64,000 bases of DNA from Fen-1273 sp963748405 (GCA_963748405.1 CAVVIT010000005.1:496001-560000), one strand, 5' to 3'; shown: positions 51,494 through 61,267, numbered from the stretch's first letter. The notes: a model not told the origin generated them from the letters alone. A program made the numbers and translations.

Positions 51494-51865
51494 TTACTTT
51501 CCGCGCTTGGCGCCGTACTTGGAGCGCCCCTGCTTCCGGTCCGCCACGCCGGCGGTATCGAGCGTGCCCCGGATAATGTGGTAGCGGACGCCCGGAAGAT
51601 CCTTCACGCGGCCGCCGCGGATCATCACGATCGAGTGCTCCTGGAGATTATGCCCTTCCCCGGGGATATAGGCGGTCACTTCCATCCCGTTCGTGAGCCG
51701 GACGCGGGCGACCTTGCGGAGCGCCGAATTCGGTTTTTTCGGGGTCGTCGTGTAGACGCGCGTGCAGACACCCCGTTTCTGGGGGCTGCCACCCATCGCG
51801 GGCGCCTTGCTCTTCCATGTGACGCTGCGCCTTGAGTTTCTCACCAGCTGCTGGATCGTTGGCAC
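51494..51865 (-). CDS. rpsL: 30S ribosomal protein S12
   Basis: This 123-residue S12 starts MPTIQQLVRNSRRSVTWKSK and contains TTPKKPNSALRKVARVRLTN with the conserved Lys of the streptomycin-sensitive type, and IPGEGHNLQEHSIVMIRGGR. It sets decoding accuracy. Translation starts at GTG with GAGGAG 6 nt upstream. It is the first gene of a new transcript with its own promoter. Confidence 0.97.
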   Translation of the reverse strand: MPTIQQLVRNSRRSVTWKSKAPAMGGSPQKRGVCTRVYTTTPKKPNSALRKVARVRLTNGMEVTAYIPGEGHNLQEHSIVMIRGGRVKDLPGVRYHIIRGTLDTAGVADRKQGRSKYGAKRGK

Positions 51866-51916
51866 GCGGAGCTCCTCGTTACTGCACTCGTAAATGGATT
51901 TTCGATAAAGCTTTTT

Positions 51917-51945
51917 AAGGTACGAAAAACGCCTTACTTTGTCAA
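51917..51945 (-). promoter_or_regulatory. Promoter of the rpsL-rpsG-fusA-tuf transcript
   Basis: On the minus strand TTGACA (51945-51940), a 17-bp spacer and TACCTT (51922-51917) lie in an AT-rich stretch between rpoC and rpsL. Transcription should start near 51910, giving a leader of about 45 nt. The perfect -35 box suits a strong ribosomal promoter. Confidence 0.75.
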
Positions 51946-51961
51946 GGCATACCCCCCCGGA

Positions 51962-54900
51962 TCAGGATGTCGCAAGCTTCTCGCGCGTCCTGGTCTTCTT
52001 CGCGGCGGGTTCCTCCTCCGGCTCGGGCTCCGGCGCGCTGACCTCCGCGGCCGGCGTCGAATCGACCCGGATGTCCCTGAAGTGCTTCAGCCCTGTCCCG
52101 GCCGGGATCAGGTGGCCCATGATGACGTTTTCCTTGAGCCCCAGAAGGTTGTCGAGCTTCCCCTCGATCGCGGCGTCGGTGAGAACCTTCGTCGTCTCCT
52201 GGAACGACGCGGCCGAAATCCAGCTCTCCGTCGAAAGGGACGCCGAGGTGATCCCGAGCAGGACCGGCTCCGACGTCGCCGGCTCCGCGTCGCGGTACTC
52301 GATCACCTTCTTCGCCTTCTTCCGCAGGTCGCCGTTGGTCTCGCGGACCTTCTTCTTGCCGCCGAGCTGCCCGTTCTTGAACTTCGAATCCCCCTTGCTG
52401 ACGATGAGGACCTTGTCGCGGAGGCCGTCGTTCTCTTCCTCGAACTTCAGCTTGTCCACATAGTCTCCTTCAAGGAACTTCGTGTCCCCCGAATCGACGA
52501 TGCGCACCTTCTGCATCATCTGGCGGACGATGATCTCGATGTGCTTGTCGTTGATCTTCACCCCCTGGATCCGGTACACCTCCTGGATCTCGTTCACCAG
52601 GTATTCCTGCACCGCCCCGACCCCCTTGATGCGGAGCACGTCGTGCGGATCGATCGCGCCGTCCGAGAGGCGTTCCCCCGCGCGGACGACGTCGTTGGCC
52701 TGCGTGAGGACGTGCTTGCCGAGCGGGATCGGATACTTGCGGATGTCCTTCCCGTCGTGGCTCGTCACGATCACCTCGCGCGATCCGCGCTTCTGGGCGC
52801 CGAAGCTGACGATGCCGTCGATCTCCGAGACCACCGCCGGGTCGTTCGGGCTGCGCGCTTCGAACAGCTCCGTGACGCGCGGAAGGCCGCCGGTGATGTC
52901 GCGGGTCTTGCCGATGTCGCGCGGAATGCGCGCCAGCACGGTGCCCGCCGTGATCTCCTGCGTGTCGTTGACGACAATGTGCGCGCGCGTCGGGATGATG
53001 TACGTCCCGACCTTCCCCTTCTTGTTGTGCACTTCGAGCGTCGGCGCGAGCGTGCGGTCGCGGGAATCGATGACGACTTTCTGGATGTGTCCCGTCTGCT
53101 CGTCGTCGATCTCCCGGAACGTGACGTTTTCCTTCAGCTGGTGGTACCGGACCTCCCCGGAGTGCTCCGAGATGATCACCGCGTTGTACGGATCCCATTC
53201 ATAGATGATCTGGGCCTTGGCCACCTTCTCCCCGTCGCGGACGAGCATCGTCGCGCCGTAGGGAACGTCGTACTTCGTCAGCATGCGGTTGTCGTGGTCG
53301 AGGACGTTCACGACGCCGCTCCGGCCGGAGACGATGATCCTGAACCCGTCCTCGTCGGGGACCTCGAGGAACTTGACTCCTTCGTACTGGAGCGTCCCGT
53401 CGAACTTCGACGCGACCTGCGACTGGGAAGCGATGAGACTCGCCGTCCCTCCCGTGTGGAAGGTGCGGAGGGTGAGCTGCGTCCCGGGCTCGCCGATCGA
53501 CTGCGCGGCGATGATGCCGACGGTCTCCCCGGGCTGGATGAGCTTGCCGGTCGTCAGGTTCCGACCGTAGCAGAGGGCGCAGATGCCCCGTTTCGCCTCG
53601 CACATGAGCACCGAGCGGATTTCCACGGTCTCGATCGAGGTCTCGGCCATCCTGTCGGCCTTCTCCTCGTCGATGAGCTCACCCGCCCGGACGATGATCT
53701 CGCCCGAGATCGGGTCGGCCACGTCGTGGACCGAGACGCGTCCCACGATGCGCTCGGCAAGGGGCTCCTTCACGTCTTCGCCTTCCTTCAGCGCCCCGGT
53801 GACGACCCCGCGGATCGTCCCGCAGTCTTCCATCGTGATGATGGCGTCCTGGGCGACGTCGACGAGCCGACGGGTCAGGTATCCCGCGTCCGCCGTCTTG
53901 AGGGCGGTGTCCGCGAGACCCTTCCTCGCGCCGTGCGTCGAGATGAAGTACTCCAGGATCGAGAGGCCCTCCCTGAAGTTCGCGATGATGGGGTTCTCGA
54001 TGAGCTCGCCGGTCGCCCCGGAGAGGCTCTTCTGCGGCTTCGCCATCAGGCCGCGCATCCCGGCAAGCTGGCGGACCTGCTCCTTGGAACCGCGGGCGCC
54101 GGAATCGACCATCATGTACAGGGAGTTGAACCCGTCACGCGAGTGCTGGAGCGACTCGAAAAGGCGCTCCGCGACACGGTTCGTCACGCTGGTCCAGATG
54201 TCGATGACCTTGTTATACCGCTCCCCTTTCGTGATGAAGCCCCGGATGTACTGGCTTTCCACTTCGTCCACGCTCTTCTGGGCGCGGCCGATGATCTCCT
54301 CTTTCTCCTTCGGGATGATGACGTCGTCGATGCTGACCGAAAGACCGCCCGCGGTGGCGTAGCGGAACCCGATGTCCTTCAGCTTGTCGAGGAACTCGGC
54401 GGTCTTCAGGTTCCCGACCTTCCGGAAGGCCGAGGAGATGATCTGCACGAGGCGCTTCTTGTTCAGGAGCTCGTTGAAGTACCCGATCTCGACCGGCACG
54501 ATCTGGTTGAAGATCACCCGGCCGGTGGTGGTCTCCACCATCTCGCTCCCGATCCTCACCTTGATGCGCGCGTGGAGGCCGACTTTTCCGTAATTGTACG
54601 CGATGATGACTTCGGCCGGGGACGAGAACAGGAGTCCCTCACCCACATCGCCGCTCCTGGATTTCGTCAGGTAGTAGCACCCGAGCACCTGGTCCTGCGT
54701 CGGCGTGACGATCGGCGCGCCGCTCGCGGGTGAAAGGATGTTGTGGCTCGAGAGCATGAGAATGCGCGCCTCGAGCTGGGCGTCGAACGACAGGGGGACG
54801 TGCACGGCCATCTGGTCGCCGTCGAAATCGGCGTTGAACGCCGTGCAGACCATCGGGTGGATCCGTATGGCCTTCCCCTCGACGAGGACGGGCTGAAACG

Positions 54901-56242
54901 CCTGGATCCCCAGCCGGTGCAGCGTCGGGGCGCGGTTGAGGAGGACGGGGTGCCCGTCGATGATGTTCTCCAGGATCTCCCAGACCTCGGGCCCCTTCTT
55001 GTCCACCATCTTCTTGGCGCTCTTGACGGTCTTGACGATCCCCCGCTCGATGAGCTTGCGGATGATGAACGGCTTGAAGAGCTCGACCGCCATGTCCTTG
55101 GGCAGCCCGCACTCGTGCAGGCGCAGCTCGGGTCCCACCACGATCACGGAGCGGCCGGAATAGTCGACGCGCTTGCCGAGGAGGTTCTGGCGGAACCGCC
55201 CCTGCTTCCCCTTGAGCATGTCGGACAGGGACTTCAGCGCGCGGTTGTTGTCGCTCCGCACGGCGTTGACGCGGCGGGAGTTGTCGAACAGCGAATCGAC
55301 CGCCTCCTGGAGCATCCGTTTCTCGTTCCGCAGAATGACGTCCGGCGCCTTGATGTCGATCAGGCGCTTCAGGCGGTTGTTGCGGATGATCACGCGCCTG
55401 TACAGGTCGTTCAGGTCGGAGGTGGCGAACCGTCCCCCTTCCAGGGGAACGAGCGGCCGGAGCTCCGGCGGGATCACCGGGATGATGTCGAGCACCATCC
55501 ATTCGGGCCTGTTGAGGGGGCCGTTTTCCGCCTCCCGGAACGCTTCGACCACCCGGAGGCGCTTGAGGGCGTCCTGCTTTTTCTGGACGGAGGTTTCCTC
55601 GAGAATCTGGGCGCGCAGCTCGGCCGCGAGCGCCCCGACGTCGACCTGCTTGAGAAGGCTCTTGATCGCCTCGCCGCCGATCTGGGCGACGAACTTCCTC
55701 TTGTCCGTCGTCTCGAGCTCGTCGTGGTTGTCGGGGAGCGTCGAGAGGATCTCGAAGAACTGCTCCTCCGAGATCAGGTCCTTCTTCTGGAGCCCGGTCG
55801 TCCCGGGATTGACGACGACGTACGACTCGTAGTAGATGATCTTCTCGAGGTCCTTCGACGTCATGCCGAGGATGTAGCCGATCTTGGACGGGAGCGAACG
55901 GAAGTACCAGATGTGGACGACCGGGACCGCGAGCCCGATGTGCCCCATCCGTTCGCGGCGGACGCTCTTCTGCGTCACTTCCACGCCGCACCGGTCGCAG
56001 ATGATGCCCCGGTAGCGGATCCTCTTGTACTTGCCGCAGTGACATTCCCAGTCGCGCACCGGGCCGAAGATCTTCTCGCAGAACAGTCCGTCCTTTTCGG
56101 GACGGAACGACCTGTAGTTGATCGTCTCCGGCTTTGTCACCTCGCCGTGGGAACGCTGCAGGATCATGTCGGACGACGCGAGACTGATCGTGATCCGCGT
56201 GAAACTCTTCTTCGCTTCTTTATCGTGATGAAACAACGCCAT
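51962..56242 (-). CDS. rpoC: RNA polymerase beta' subunit
   Basis: This 1426-residue subunit has the N-terminal zinc site (WECHCGKYKRIRYRGIICDRC), the catalytic AFNADFDGDQMAVHVPLS with the three Asp that hold magnesium, the bridge helix and trigger-loop region (PGTQLTLRTFHTGGTAS), and a second zinc site (CEAKRGICALCYGRNL). The tail is Glu/Pro/Ala-rich. I chose the ATG at 56242 with GGAGG 6 nt upstream. The length fits Bacteroidota RpoC. Confidence 0.98.
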   Translation of the reverse strand: MALFHHDKEAKKSFTRITISLASSDMILQRSHGEVTKPETINYRSFRPEKDGLFCEKIFGPVRDWECHCGKYKRIRYRGIICDRCGVEVTQKSVRRERMGHIGLAVPVVHIWYFRSLPSKIGYILGMTSKDLEKIIYYESYVVVNPGTTGLQKKDLISEEQFFEILSTLPDNHDELETTDKRKFVAQIGGEAIKSLLKQVDVGALAAELRAQILEETSVQKKQDALKRLRVVEAFREAENGPLNRPEWMVLDIIPVIPPELRPLVPLEGGRFATSDLNDLYRRVIIRNNRLKRLIDIKAPDVILRNEKRMLQEAVDSLFDNSRRVNAVRSDNNRALKSLSDMLKGKQGRFRQNLLGKRVDYSGRSVIVVGPELRLHECGLPKDMAVELFKPFIIRKLIERGIVKTVKSAKKMVDKKGPEVWEILENIIDGHPVLLNRAPTLHRLGIQAFQPVLVEGKAIRIHPMVCTAFNADFDGDQMAVHVPLSFDAQLEARILMLSSHNILSPASGAPIVTPTQDQVLGCYYLTKSRSGDVGEGLLFSSPAEVIIAYNYGKVGLHARIKVRIGSEMVETTTGRVIFNQIVPVEIGYFNELLNKKRLVQIISSAFRKVGNLKTAEFLDKLKDIGFRYATAGGLSVSIDDVIIPKEKEEIIGRAQKSVDEVESQYIRGFITKGERYNKVIDIWTSVTNRVAERLFESLQHSRDGFNSLYMMVDSGARGSKEQVRQLAGMRGLMAKPQKSLSGATGELIENPIIANFREGLSILEYFISTHGARKGLADTALKTADAGYLTRRLVDVAQDAIITMEDCGTIRGVVTGALKEGEDVKEPLAERIVGRVSVHDVADPISGEIIVRAGELIDEEKADRMAETSIETVEIRSVLMCEAKRGICALCYGRNLTTGKLIQPGETVGIIAAQSIGEPGTQLTLRTFHTGGTASLIASQSQVASKFDGTLQYEGVKFLEVPDEDGFRIIVSGRSGVVNVLDHDNRMLTKYDVPYGATMLVRDGEKVAKAQIIYEWDPYNAVIISEHSGEVRYHQLKENVTFREIDDEQTGHIQKVVIDSRDRTLAPTLEVHNKKGKVGTYIIPTRAHIVVNDTQEITAGTVLARIPRDIGKTRDITGGLPRVTELFEARSPNDPAVVSEIDGIVSFGAQKRGSREVIVTSHDGKDIRKYPIPLGKHVLTQANDVVRAGERLSDGAIDPHDVLRIKGVGAVQEYLVNEIQEVYRIQGVKINDKHIEIIVRQMMQKVRIVDSGDTKFLEGDYVDKLKFEEENDGLRDKVLIVSKGDSKFKNGQLGGKKKVRETNGDLRKKAKKVIEYRDAEPATSEPVLLGITSASLSTESWISAASFQETTKVLTDAAIEGKLDNLLGLKENVIMGHLIPAGTGLKHFRDIRVDSTPAAEVSAPEPEPEEEPAAKKTRTREKLATS

Positions 56243-56282
56243 TGGATTCCTCCAAAACTTTTGTTGTGCCGGACCGGCTGCC

Positions 56283-56306
56283 GGTGGAGCCGCGTGCGGC
56301 TCCACC
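56283..56306 (-). other. 10-bp hairpin in the rpoB-rpoC spacer
   Basis: GGTGGAGCCG (56283-56292) and CGGCTCCACC (56297-56306) pair perfectly over a 4-nt loop. It starts 12 nt after the rpoB stop on the transcript. No U-run follows, so processing or mRNA stability is more likely than termination. Confidence 0.4.
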
Positions 56307-56317
56307 ACCACGGAGTT

Positions 56318-59300
56318 TTAGTCGAGCTTCACATCGAGGCCCAGCCCCATAAGTTCGCGTATCAACACGTTGAACGATTCCGGAACGTTCGATTCCGGCA
56401 GGTTTTCCCCCTTGACGATCGCTTCGTAGACCTTGGCGCGGCCGGAGACGTCGTCGCTCTTGACCGTCAGGATTTCCTGCAGAACGTGGGCCGCCCCGTA
56501 TCCTTCAAGAGCCCACACTTCCATCTCGCCGAAGCGCTGCCCGCCGAACTGCGCCTTGCCGCCGAGCGGCTGCTGCGTGATCAGGGAGTACGGGCCGATC
56601 GACCGAGCGTGAATCTTGTCGTCCACGAGGTGCGAGAGCTTGAGCATGTAGATGACGCCGACGGTGACTTCCTGGTCGAACTTCACGCCCGTCCGCCCGT
56701 CGATGAGAACGCTCCGCGAGCTTTCGTTCAGCCCCGCCTTGCGGAGCTCGCCCTGGACGTCCTCCCACGTCGCGCCGTCGAAGATCGGCGAAGCGAACTT
56801 GACGCCGAGCGCCTCCGCCGCCCATCCCAGGGCCGTTTCGTACAGCTGCCCGAGATTCATGCGGGAGGGAACGCCGAGCGGGTTGAGCACGATGTCCACC
56901 GGGGTCCCGTCCGGGAGAAACGGCATGTCCCCCTGCGGGACGATGCGCGAGACCACGCCCTTGTTGCCGTGGCGGCCCGCCATCTTGTCGCCGACGGAGA
57001 GTTTCCTCTTTTTCGCCACGTACACCTTCGCGAGCTGGACGACCCCCGGGGGAAGCTCGTCGCCGAGCTGGATCTTGTTCTTCTCGTGGCGGAACTCCTC
57101 CTCGATCCCGGTGAGCTTGTCGAAGTAATTCGTGAAGATCTTGTTGATGAGGCCGTTCTTCCTCTTGTCGTCCACCCAGTCTGCCGAGAAATCCAGCTTC
57201 TCCAGGTCCTCGTACGCCTCGAACGTGTCCGCGCGGAACTGGGTCCCGGCCCTGAAGGCCATGTTCCCGTCCTTGTCACGGACGCCGACCGACTTTTCGT
57301 CCTCGAGAAGCACGCCGAGCTTCCGGGAGAGCCGCTCGCGCAGGTCGACGACGATCTTCCTCCGCTGCCGGTCGAGCGCGTCGCTCCGCCGCTTGTCTTC
57401 CTTTTTCGATTCGGCGTCCTTCTTCTTGCGGCTGAAGAGCTTCGTCGCGATCACGACCCCCTTCATGCCGGGAGGGGCCTTCAGCGAGGCATCCTTCACG
57501 TCACCGGCCTTCTCGCCGAAGATCGCCTTCAGCAGTTTTTCCTCGGGGGTCGGATCCGACTCTCCCTTCGGCGTGATCTTGCCGATAAGGATGTCTCCCT
57601 CGACCACCTCCGCGCCGACCCGGATGATGCCGTTTTCGTCAAGATCCTTTGTCGCTTCCTCGCTGACGTTCGGGATCTCCTTGGTCAGCTCCTCTTCCCC
57701 GCGCTTCGTGTCGCGGACCTGCAGTTCGAATTCCTCGATGTGGATCGACGTGAAGATGTCCTGCGAGACGATCTTCTCGCTCACGATGATCGCATCCTCG
57801 AAGTTGAACCCGTTCCAGGGCATGAACGCCACCAGGACGTTCCGGCCGAGCGCGAGCTCGCCCCCCTCGGTCGCGGAGCCGTCGGCGAGGACGTCTCCCT
57901 TCTTCACCTTGTCCCCCGGTTTGACGATCGCCTTCTGATTGATGCACGTATCCTGGTTGGTGCGGAAGAACTTCGTCAGCCGGTATTCCACGCGGCGCTT
58001 GTCCTCGAACGAGATCAGGGCCTCGGTGCTGTTCTCATCGATGTCGTAGATCACCACGATGCGCGTCGCGTCGACGTATTCCACCGTCCCGTTCCGCTCC
58101 GCCACGATGAGCGCCCGGGCGTCCCTGGCGATCTTTTCCTCCAGCCCCGTGCCCACGAGGGGGGATTCGGGCCTCAGGAGCGGCACCGACTGCCGCTGCA
58201 TGTTGGAGCCCATCAGCGCGCGGTTGGCGTCGTCGTGCTCCAGGAACGGGATGAGGCCGGCCGCCGCGCTCACGATCTGGTTGGGCGCGACGTCCATGTA
58301 CTGGACCTCCTCGGGCTTGCAGACGGGGAAATCGCCCTGGAAACGCGCCTTCACCCTGTCGCTCTCGAACCCCCCCCTGGTGTCAACGGGGGCGTTCGCC
58401 TGCGCGATGGTGTGGATGTCCTCCTGCTCCGCGGTCAGGAACTCGATCTCGTCCTGGACCTTGCCGTTTTTCACCTTGCGGTACGGCGTCTCGATGAACC
58501 CGAATTCGTTGACCCGCGCGTGAATGCACAGGGACGAGATCAGACCGATGTTCGGCCCTTCCGGCGTCTCGATCGGGCACAGGCGCCCGTAATGGGTGTA
58601 GTGAACGTCGCGCACCTCGAACCCGGCGCGCTCGCGCGTCAGACCACCCGGTCCCAGCGCGGACATGCGCCGCTTGTTCGTCAGCTCCGCCAGGGGGTTG
58701 GTCTGGTCCATGAACTGGGAGAGCGGGTTCGTCCCGAAAAAGGCGTTGATGACGCTCGAGATCGTCCGGGCGTTGACGAGGTCCTGGGGCGTGAGGTTCT
58801 CGTTGTCGCGGATGTTCATGCGCTCGCGGATCGTCCGCGCCATGCGCGCCAGCCCGATGTTGAACTGCTGCGCGATCTGCTCGCCGACCGTCCTCACCCG
58901 GCGGTTCCCCAGGTGATCGATGTCGTCGACGGCGCGCTTCTTCTGCTGCAGCTCGATCAGGTAGTTGATGATCGCGATGATGTCCTGCTTCGTCAGCGTC
59001 GTCGTCGTGACCGGGATGTCCAGCCCGAGCTTCCCGTTGATCCGGTACCTGCCGACGTCGCCGAGGTCATACCGCTTCTCGTTGAAGAACAGCCTGTCGA
59101 TGAGCGTCTTCGCCGTCTCCAGGTCGGGCGCGTCACCCGAACGGAGCTGCTTGTAGATGGCGCCGAGCGCGTCTTCTTCCGACCGGACGATGTCCTTGGA
59201 GATCGTCTTGGCGATCACCGACTCCTCGTTCCCCTGCTGGACGAGAAGACGGAGCTTCCTGACGTTCGATTTCTTGATCCTCTTGATGTGCTCTTCCGTC

Positions 59301-60082
59301 AGCGTCGAGTCCTTCGCGATGAAGATCTCGCCCGTCTTCTTGTCGACGACGTCGCTGCAGATCACGCGGTTCTCGTAGTCCTTCAGGTCGACCTTGTTGA
59401 CGTCGACCTCCTCCACCAGGTTGAACAGCTGGAGGATCTCGTCGTCGGAAGAATATCCCAGGGCGCGCAGGAGCGTCGTCACCGGGAACTTCTTCTTCCT
59501 GTCGATGTACGCGTACATCACGTTGTTGATGTCGGTCGTGAACTCCACCCACGAACCGCGGAAGGGAATGATCCTGGCCGAGTAGATGGGCGTCCCGTTC
59601 GGGTGCGTCGATTCGCTGAAGAACACGCCGGGGGAGCGGTGGAGCTGGCTGACGACGACGCGCTCCGCGCCGTTGATGATGAACGTCCCCCTGTGCGTCA
59701 TCGTGGGGAGGTTGCCGAGATACACGTCCTGCTCGATCGTGTTCACGTACGATTTCCCGTCCTCCGCCTTCTGGGACAGGCGCAGCTTCGCCTTGATGGG
59801 GACGGCGTACGTGAGCCCGCGCTCCTCGCATTCCGGGACGGAGTACTTCGGTTTCTCGACGTAGTACTCGACGAACTCCAGAAGAAAGTTTTCCCGCGCG
59901 TCGGTGATCGGGAAATTCATTTTGAAGACCGACTGCAGGCCTTTGTTCCGGCGGCGTGCGGCCGCGGTGTCCGCCTGCAGGAAACTCTCCCACGATTCGA
60001 GCTGGATGTTGAGAAGATCGGGTGCATCGATGATCTCCGGGATCTTGCCGAACGAGATCCGCTTGCTGGATTGGTTCTTCAA
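56318..60082 (-). CDS. rpoB: RNA polymerase beta subunit
   Basis: This 1254-residue subunit starts (M)KNQSSKRISFGKIPEIIDAP. It has the rifampicin-site region (FFGTNPLSQFMDQTNPLAEL, TNKRRMSALGPGGLTRERAG), MRQSVPLL-like MQRQSVPLLRPESP, DGVVIA-type switch regions, and the C-terminal clamp anchor GGKAQFGGQRFGEMEVWALE. The Ser/Gln/Asp/His positions of the rifampicin site look mostly standard, but TNKRRMSAL carries Asn-Lys instead of Thr-His, which may matter for rifampicin binding. I chose TTG 60082 because GAGGAG stands exactly 8 nt upstream; the open frame further up overlaps the terminator region. Confidence 0.97.
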   Translation of the reverse strand: MKNQSSKRISFGKIPEIIDAPDLLNIQLESWESFLQADTAAARRRNKGLQSVFKMNFPITDARENFLLEFVEYYVEKPKYSVPECEERGLTYAVPIKAKLRLSQKAEDGKSYVNTIEQDVYLGNLPTMTHRGTFIINGAERVVVSQLHRSPGVFFSESTHPNGTPIYSARIIPFRGSWVEFTTDINNVMYAYIDRKKKFPVTTLLRALGYSSDDEILQLFNLVEEVDVNKVDLKDYENRVICSDVVDKKTGEIFIAKDSTLTEEHIKRIKKSNVRKLRLLVQQGNEESVIAKTISKDIVRSEEDALGAIYKQLRSGDAPDLETAKTLIDRLFFNEKRYDLGDVGRYRINGKLGLDIPVTTTTLTKQDIIAIINYLIELQQKKRAVDDIDHLGNRRVRTVGEQIAQQFNIGLARMARTIRERMNIRDNENLTPQDLVNARTISSVINAFFGTNPLSQFMDQTNPLAELTNKRRMSALGPGGLTRERAGFEVRDVHYTHYGRLCPIETPEGPNIGLISSLCIHARVNEFGFIETPYRKVKNGKVQDEIEFLTAEQEDIHTIAQANAPVDTRGGFESDRVKARFQGDFPVCKPEEVQYMDVAPNQIVSAAAGLIPFLEHDDANRALMGSNMQRQSVPLLRPESPLVGTGLEEKIARDARALIVAERNGTVEYVDATRIVVIYDIDENSTEALISFEDKRRVEYRLTKFFRTNQDTCINQKAIVKPGDKVKKGDVLADGSATEGGELALGRNVLVAFMPWNGFNFEDAIIVSEKIVSQDIFTSIHIEEFELQVRDTKRGEEELTKEIPNVSEEATKDLDENGIIRVGAEVVEGDILIGKITPKGESDPTPEEKLLKAIFGEKAGDVKDASLKAPPGMKGVVIATKLFSRKKKDAESKKEDKRRSDALDRQRRKIVVDLRERLSRKLGVLLEDEKSVGVRDKDGNMAFRAGTQFRADTFEAYEDLEKLDFSADWVDDKRKNGLINKIFTNYFDKLTGIEEEFRHEKNKIQLGDELPPGVVQLAKVYVAKKRKLSVGDKMAGRHGNKGVVSRIVPQGDMPFLPDGTPVDIVLNPLGVPSRMNLGQLYETALGWAAEALGVKFASPIFDGATWEDVQGELRKAGLNESSRSVLIDGRTGVKFDQEVTVGVIYMLKLSHLVDDKIHARSIGPYSLITQQPLGGKAQFGGQRFGEMEVWALEGYGAAHVLQEILTVKSDDVSGRAKVYEAIVKGENLPESNVPESFNVLIRELMGLGLDVKLD

Positions 60083-60131
60083 GCGAGCCACTCCTCGATA
60101 ATGGATGAACGACCGGACGACCCACACCCCG

Positions 60132-60192
60132 GAAAAACGAAAAAACAGCAAGCCGATAAACGGTGCCGCCCCGGCGGCACTACCTTATCGGC
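60132..60192 (-). terminator. Intrinsic terminator/attenuator between rplL and rpoB
   Basis: On the minus strand GCCGATAA (60192-60185) pairs with TTATCGGC (60159-60152), enclosing a second GC stem GTGCCGCC/GGCGGCAC. A U-rich tract (six U, CG, five U) follows at 60146-60132. It lies between rplL and rpoB, where many bacteria keep partial termination to make less RpoBC than L12. Confidence 0.8.
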
Positions 60193-60252
60193 CTGCATCA
60201 GCATGTTGGACAGAGGCATGGGACGCTGCAGTACGTGCGACGAAAACGGGCG

Positions 60253-60277
60253 CCCCGCGGCACACGGTGCCGCGGGG
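60253..60277 (-). other. 11-bp GC hairpin just after rplL
   Basis: CCCCGCGGCAC (60253-60263) and GTGCCGCGGGG (60267-60277) pair perfectly over a 3-nt loop, 17 nt after the rplL stop. It is not followed by a U-run and may be a processing site, as found between rplL and rpoB in E. coli (RNase III there). Confidence 0.5.
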
Positions 60278-60293
60278 ATAACACGGGGAGAAC

Positions 60294-60668
60294 TTACTTC
60301 AGTTCCACCTTCGCGCCGGCTTCTTCGAGCTCCTTCTTCAGCTTCTCCGCATCCTCCTTCGACACGCTCTCCTTCACGGCCTTCGGCGCACCGTCCACCA
60401 GGTCCTTCGCCTCTTTCAGGCCGAGACCCGTCGCCGCGCGGACGACCTTGATCACGTTGATCTTCTGCGCGCCGGCTTCCTTCAGGACGACGGTGAACTC
60501 CGTCTTCTCCTCCACCACGGGGGCCGCGGCGGCGGCGACCGCTCCGCCCATCATCATCGGTGCGGCGGCGGTGACGCCGAACTTGTCCTCCAGGGCCTTC
60601 TTCAGTTCGACCGCTTCGAGGAGCGTGAGCTTTTCGATCTTTTCAACGATTTCGGCTACTGCTGACAT
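60294..60668 (-). CDS. rplL: 50S ribosomal protein L7/L12
   Basis: This 124-residue L12 has the N-terminal dimer domain (IVEKIEKLTLLEAVELKKAL), a short Ala/Gly-rich hinge, and the C-terminal factor-binding domain (KINVIKVVRAATGLGLKEAK, LVDGAPKAVKESVSKEDAEK). Several copies form the stalk that recruits EF-Tu and EF-G. It follows rplJ by 62 bp. Confidence 0.98.
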   Translation of the reverse strand: MSAVAEIVEKIEKLTLLEAVELKKALEDKFGVTAAAPMMMGGAVAAAAAPVVEEKTEFTVVLKEAGAQKINVIKVVRAATGLGLKEAKDLVDGAPKAVKESVSKEDAEKLKKELEEAGAKVELK

Positions 60669-60730
60669 GACGGATTCTCCTGTTATGATTTACGTTCTTT
60701 GAATTCGTTCCCGGTGCGGCAGGCGGCTCC

Positions 60731-61267
60731 TTACGGCGCCACGGGTGCCGCGTCCTTTTTCTTGCCGATCTCATCCACGATGCTTGCGATGTCCCGCATG
60801 AGCGCGTTGATGACCGTGGGCACGCCCGCCAGGGGGGCCTGAACGCTCCCCAGGATGGACGCCATGATCTCTTTGCGCGACGGAAGCCTCGCAAGCTCGG
60901 CCAGCTTCGACCCCTCGAACACCTGATGCTCGAGGACGCAGACTTTCAGGGAGAGCTTGTTATGCTTCTCCGCGAACTTCTGGATGATCTTCGCCGGAAC
61001 GACGGGATCCTCGAACGCGAAGGCCACGCCGGTGGGCCCGGCCAGGCGGTCGAACACGCTGTCGTACCCCGTCACCTGCTCGAGCGCCTTCTGGATCAGG
61101 GTGTTCTTCACGACCCGGTAGTCGACCCCCGCTTTGAAGAACTCGCGACGGAGCTCCGTCGCCTGTTCCACGGTCAGGCCGGTAAAGTCGGTGAAGAACA
61201 TCCCGTGAGCCTTCCGGGCGGTCTCCGACACCTCGGCCACGATCTGTTCTTTCTGTTCCCGTTTCAT
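60731..61267 (-). CDS. rplJ: 50S ribosomal protein L10
   Basis: This 178-residue L10 contains AHGMFFTDFTGLTVEQATEL, YRVVKNTLIQKALEQ and GPTGVAFAFEDPVVPAKIIQ, followed by a C-terminal helix that carries L12 dimers. The 121-bp spacer upstream (61268-61388) can fold into GC-rich hairpins (for example around 61353-61310) and is where the L10 leader that represses rplJL lies in many bacteria; I could not confirm the kink-turn motif. Confidence 0.96.
   Translation of the reverse strand: MKREQKEQIVAEVSETARKAHGMFFTDFTGLTVEQATELRREFFKAGVDYRVVKNTLIQKALEQVTGYDSVFDRLAGPTGVAFAFEDPVVPAKIIQKFAEKHNKLSLKVCVLEHQVFEGSKLAELARLPSRKEIMASILGSVQAPLAGVPTVINALMRDIASIVDEIGKKKDAAPVAP

Noticed and set aside
54743..60451. 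Very long open frame (about 1900 codons) on the + strand opposite rpoB and rpoC
   Set aside because: It lies entirely antisense to well-identified genes, has Arg/Asp/Val-rich nonsense composition and arises from high GC at third codon positions. Similar long frames opposite rpsL-fusA, lhr and the TonB receptor were rejected for the same reason.
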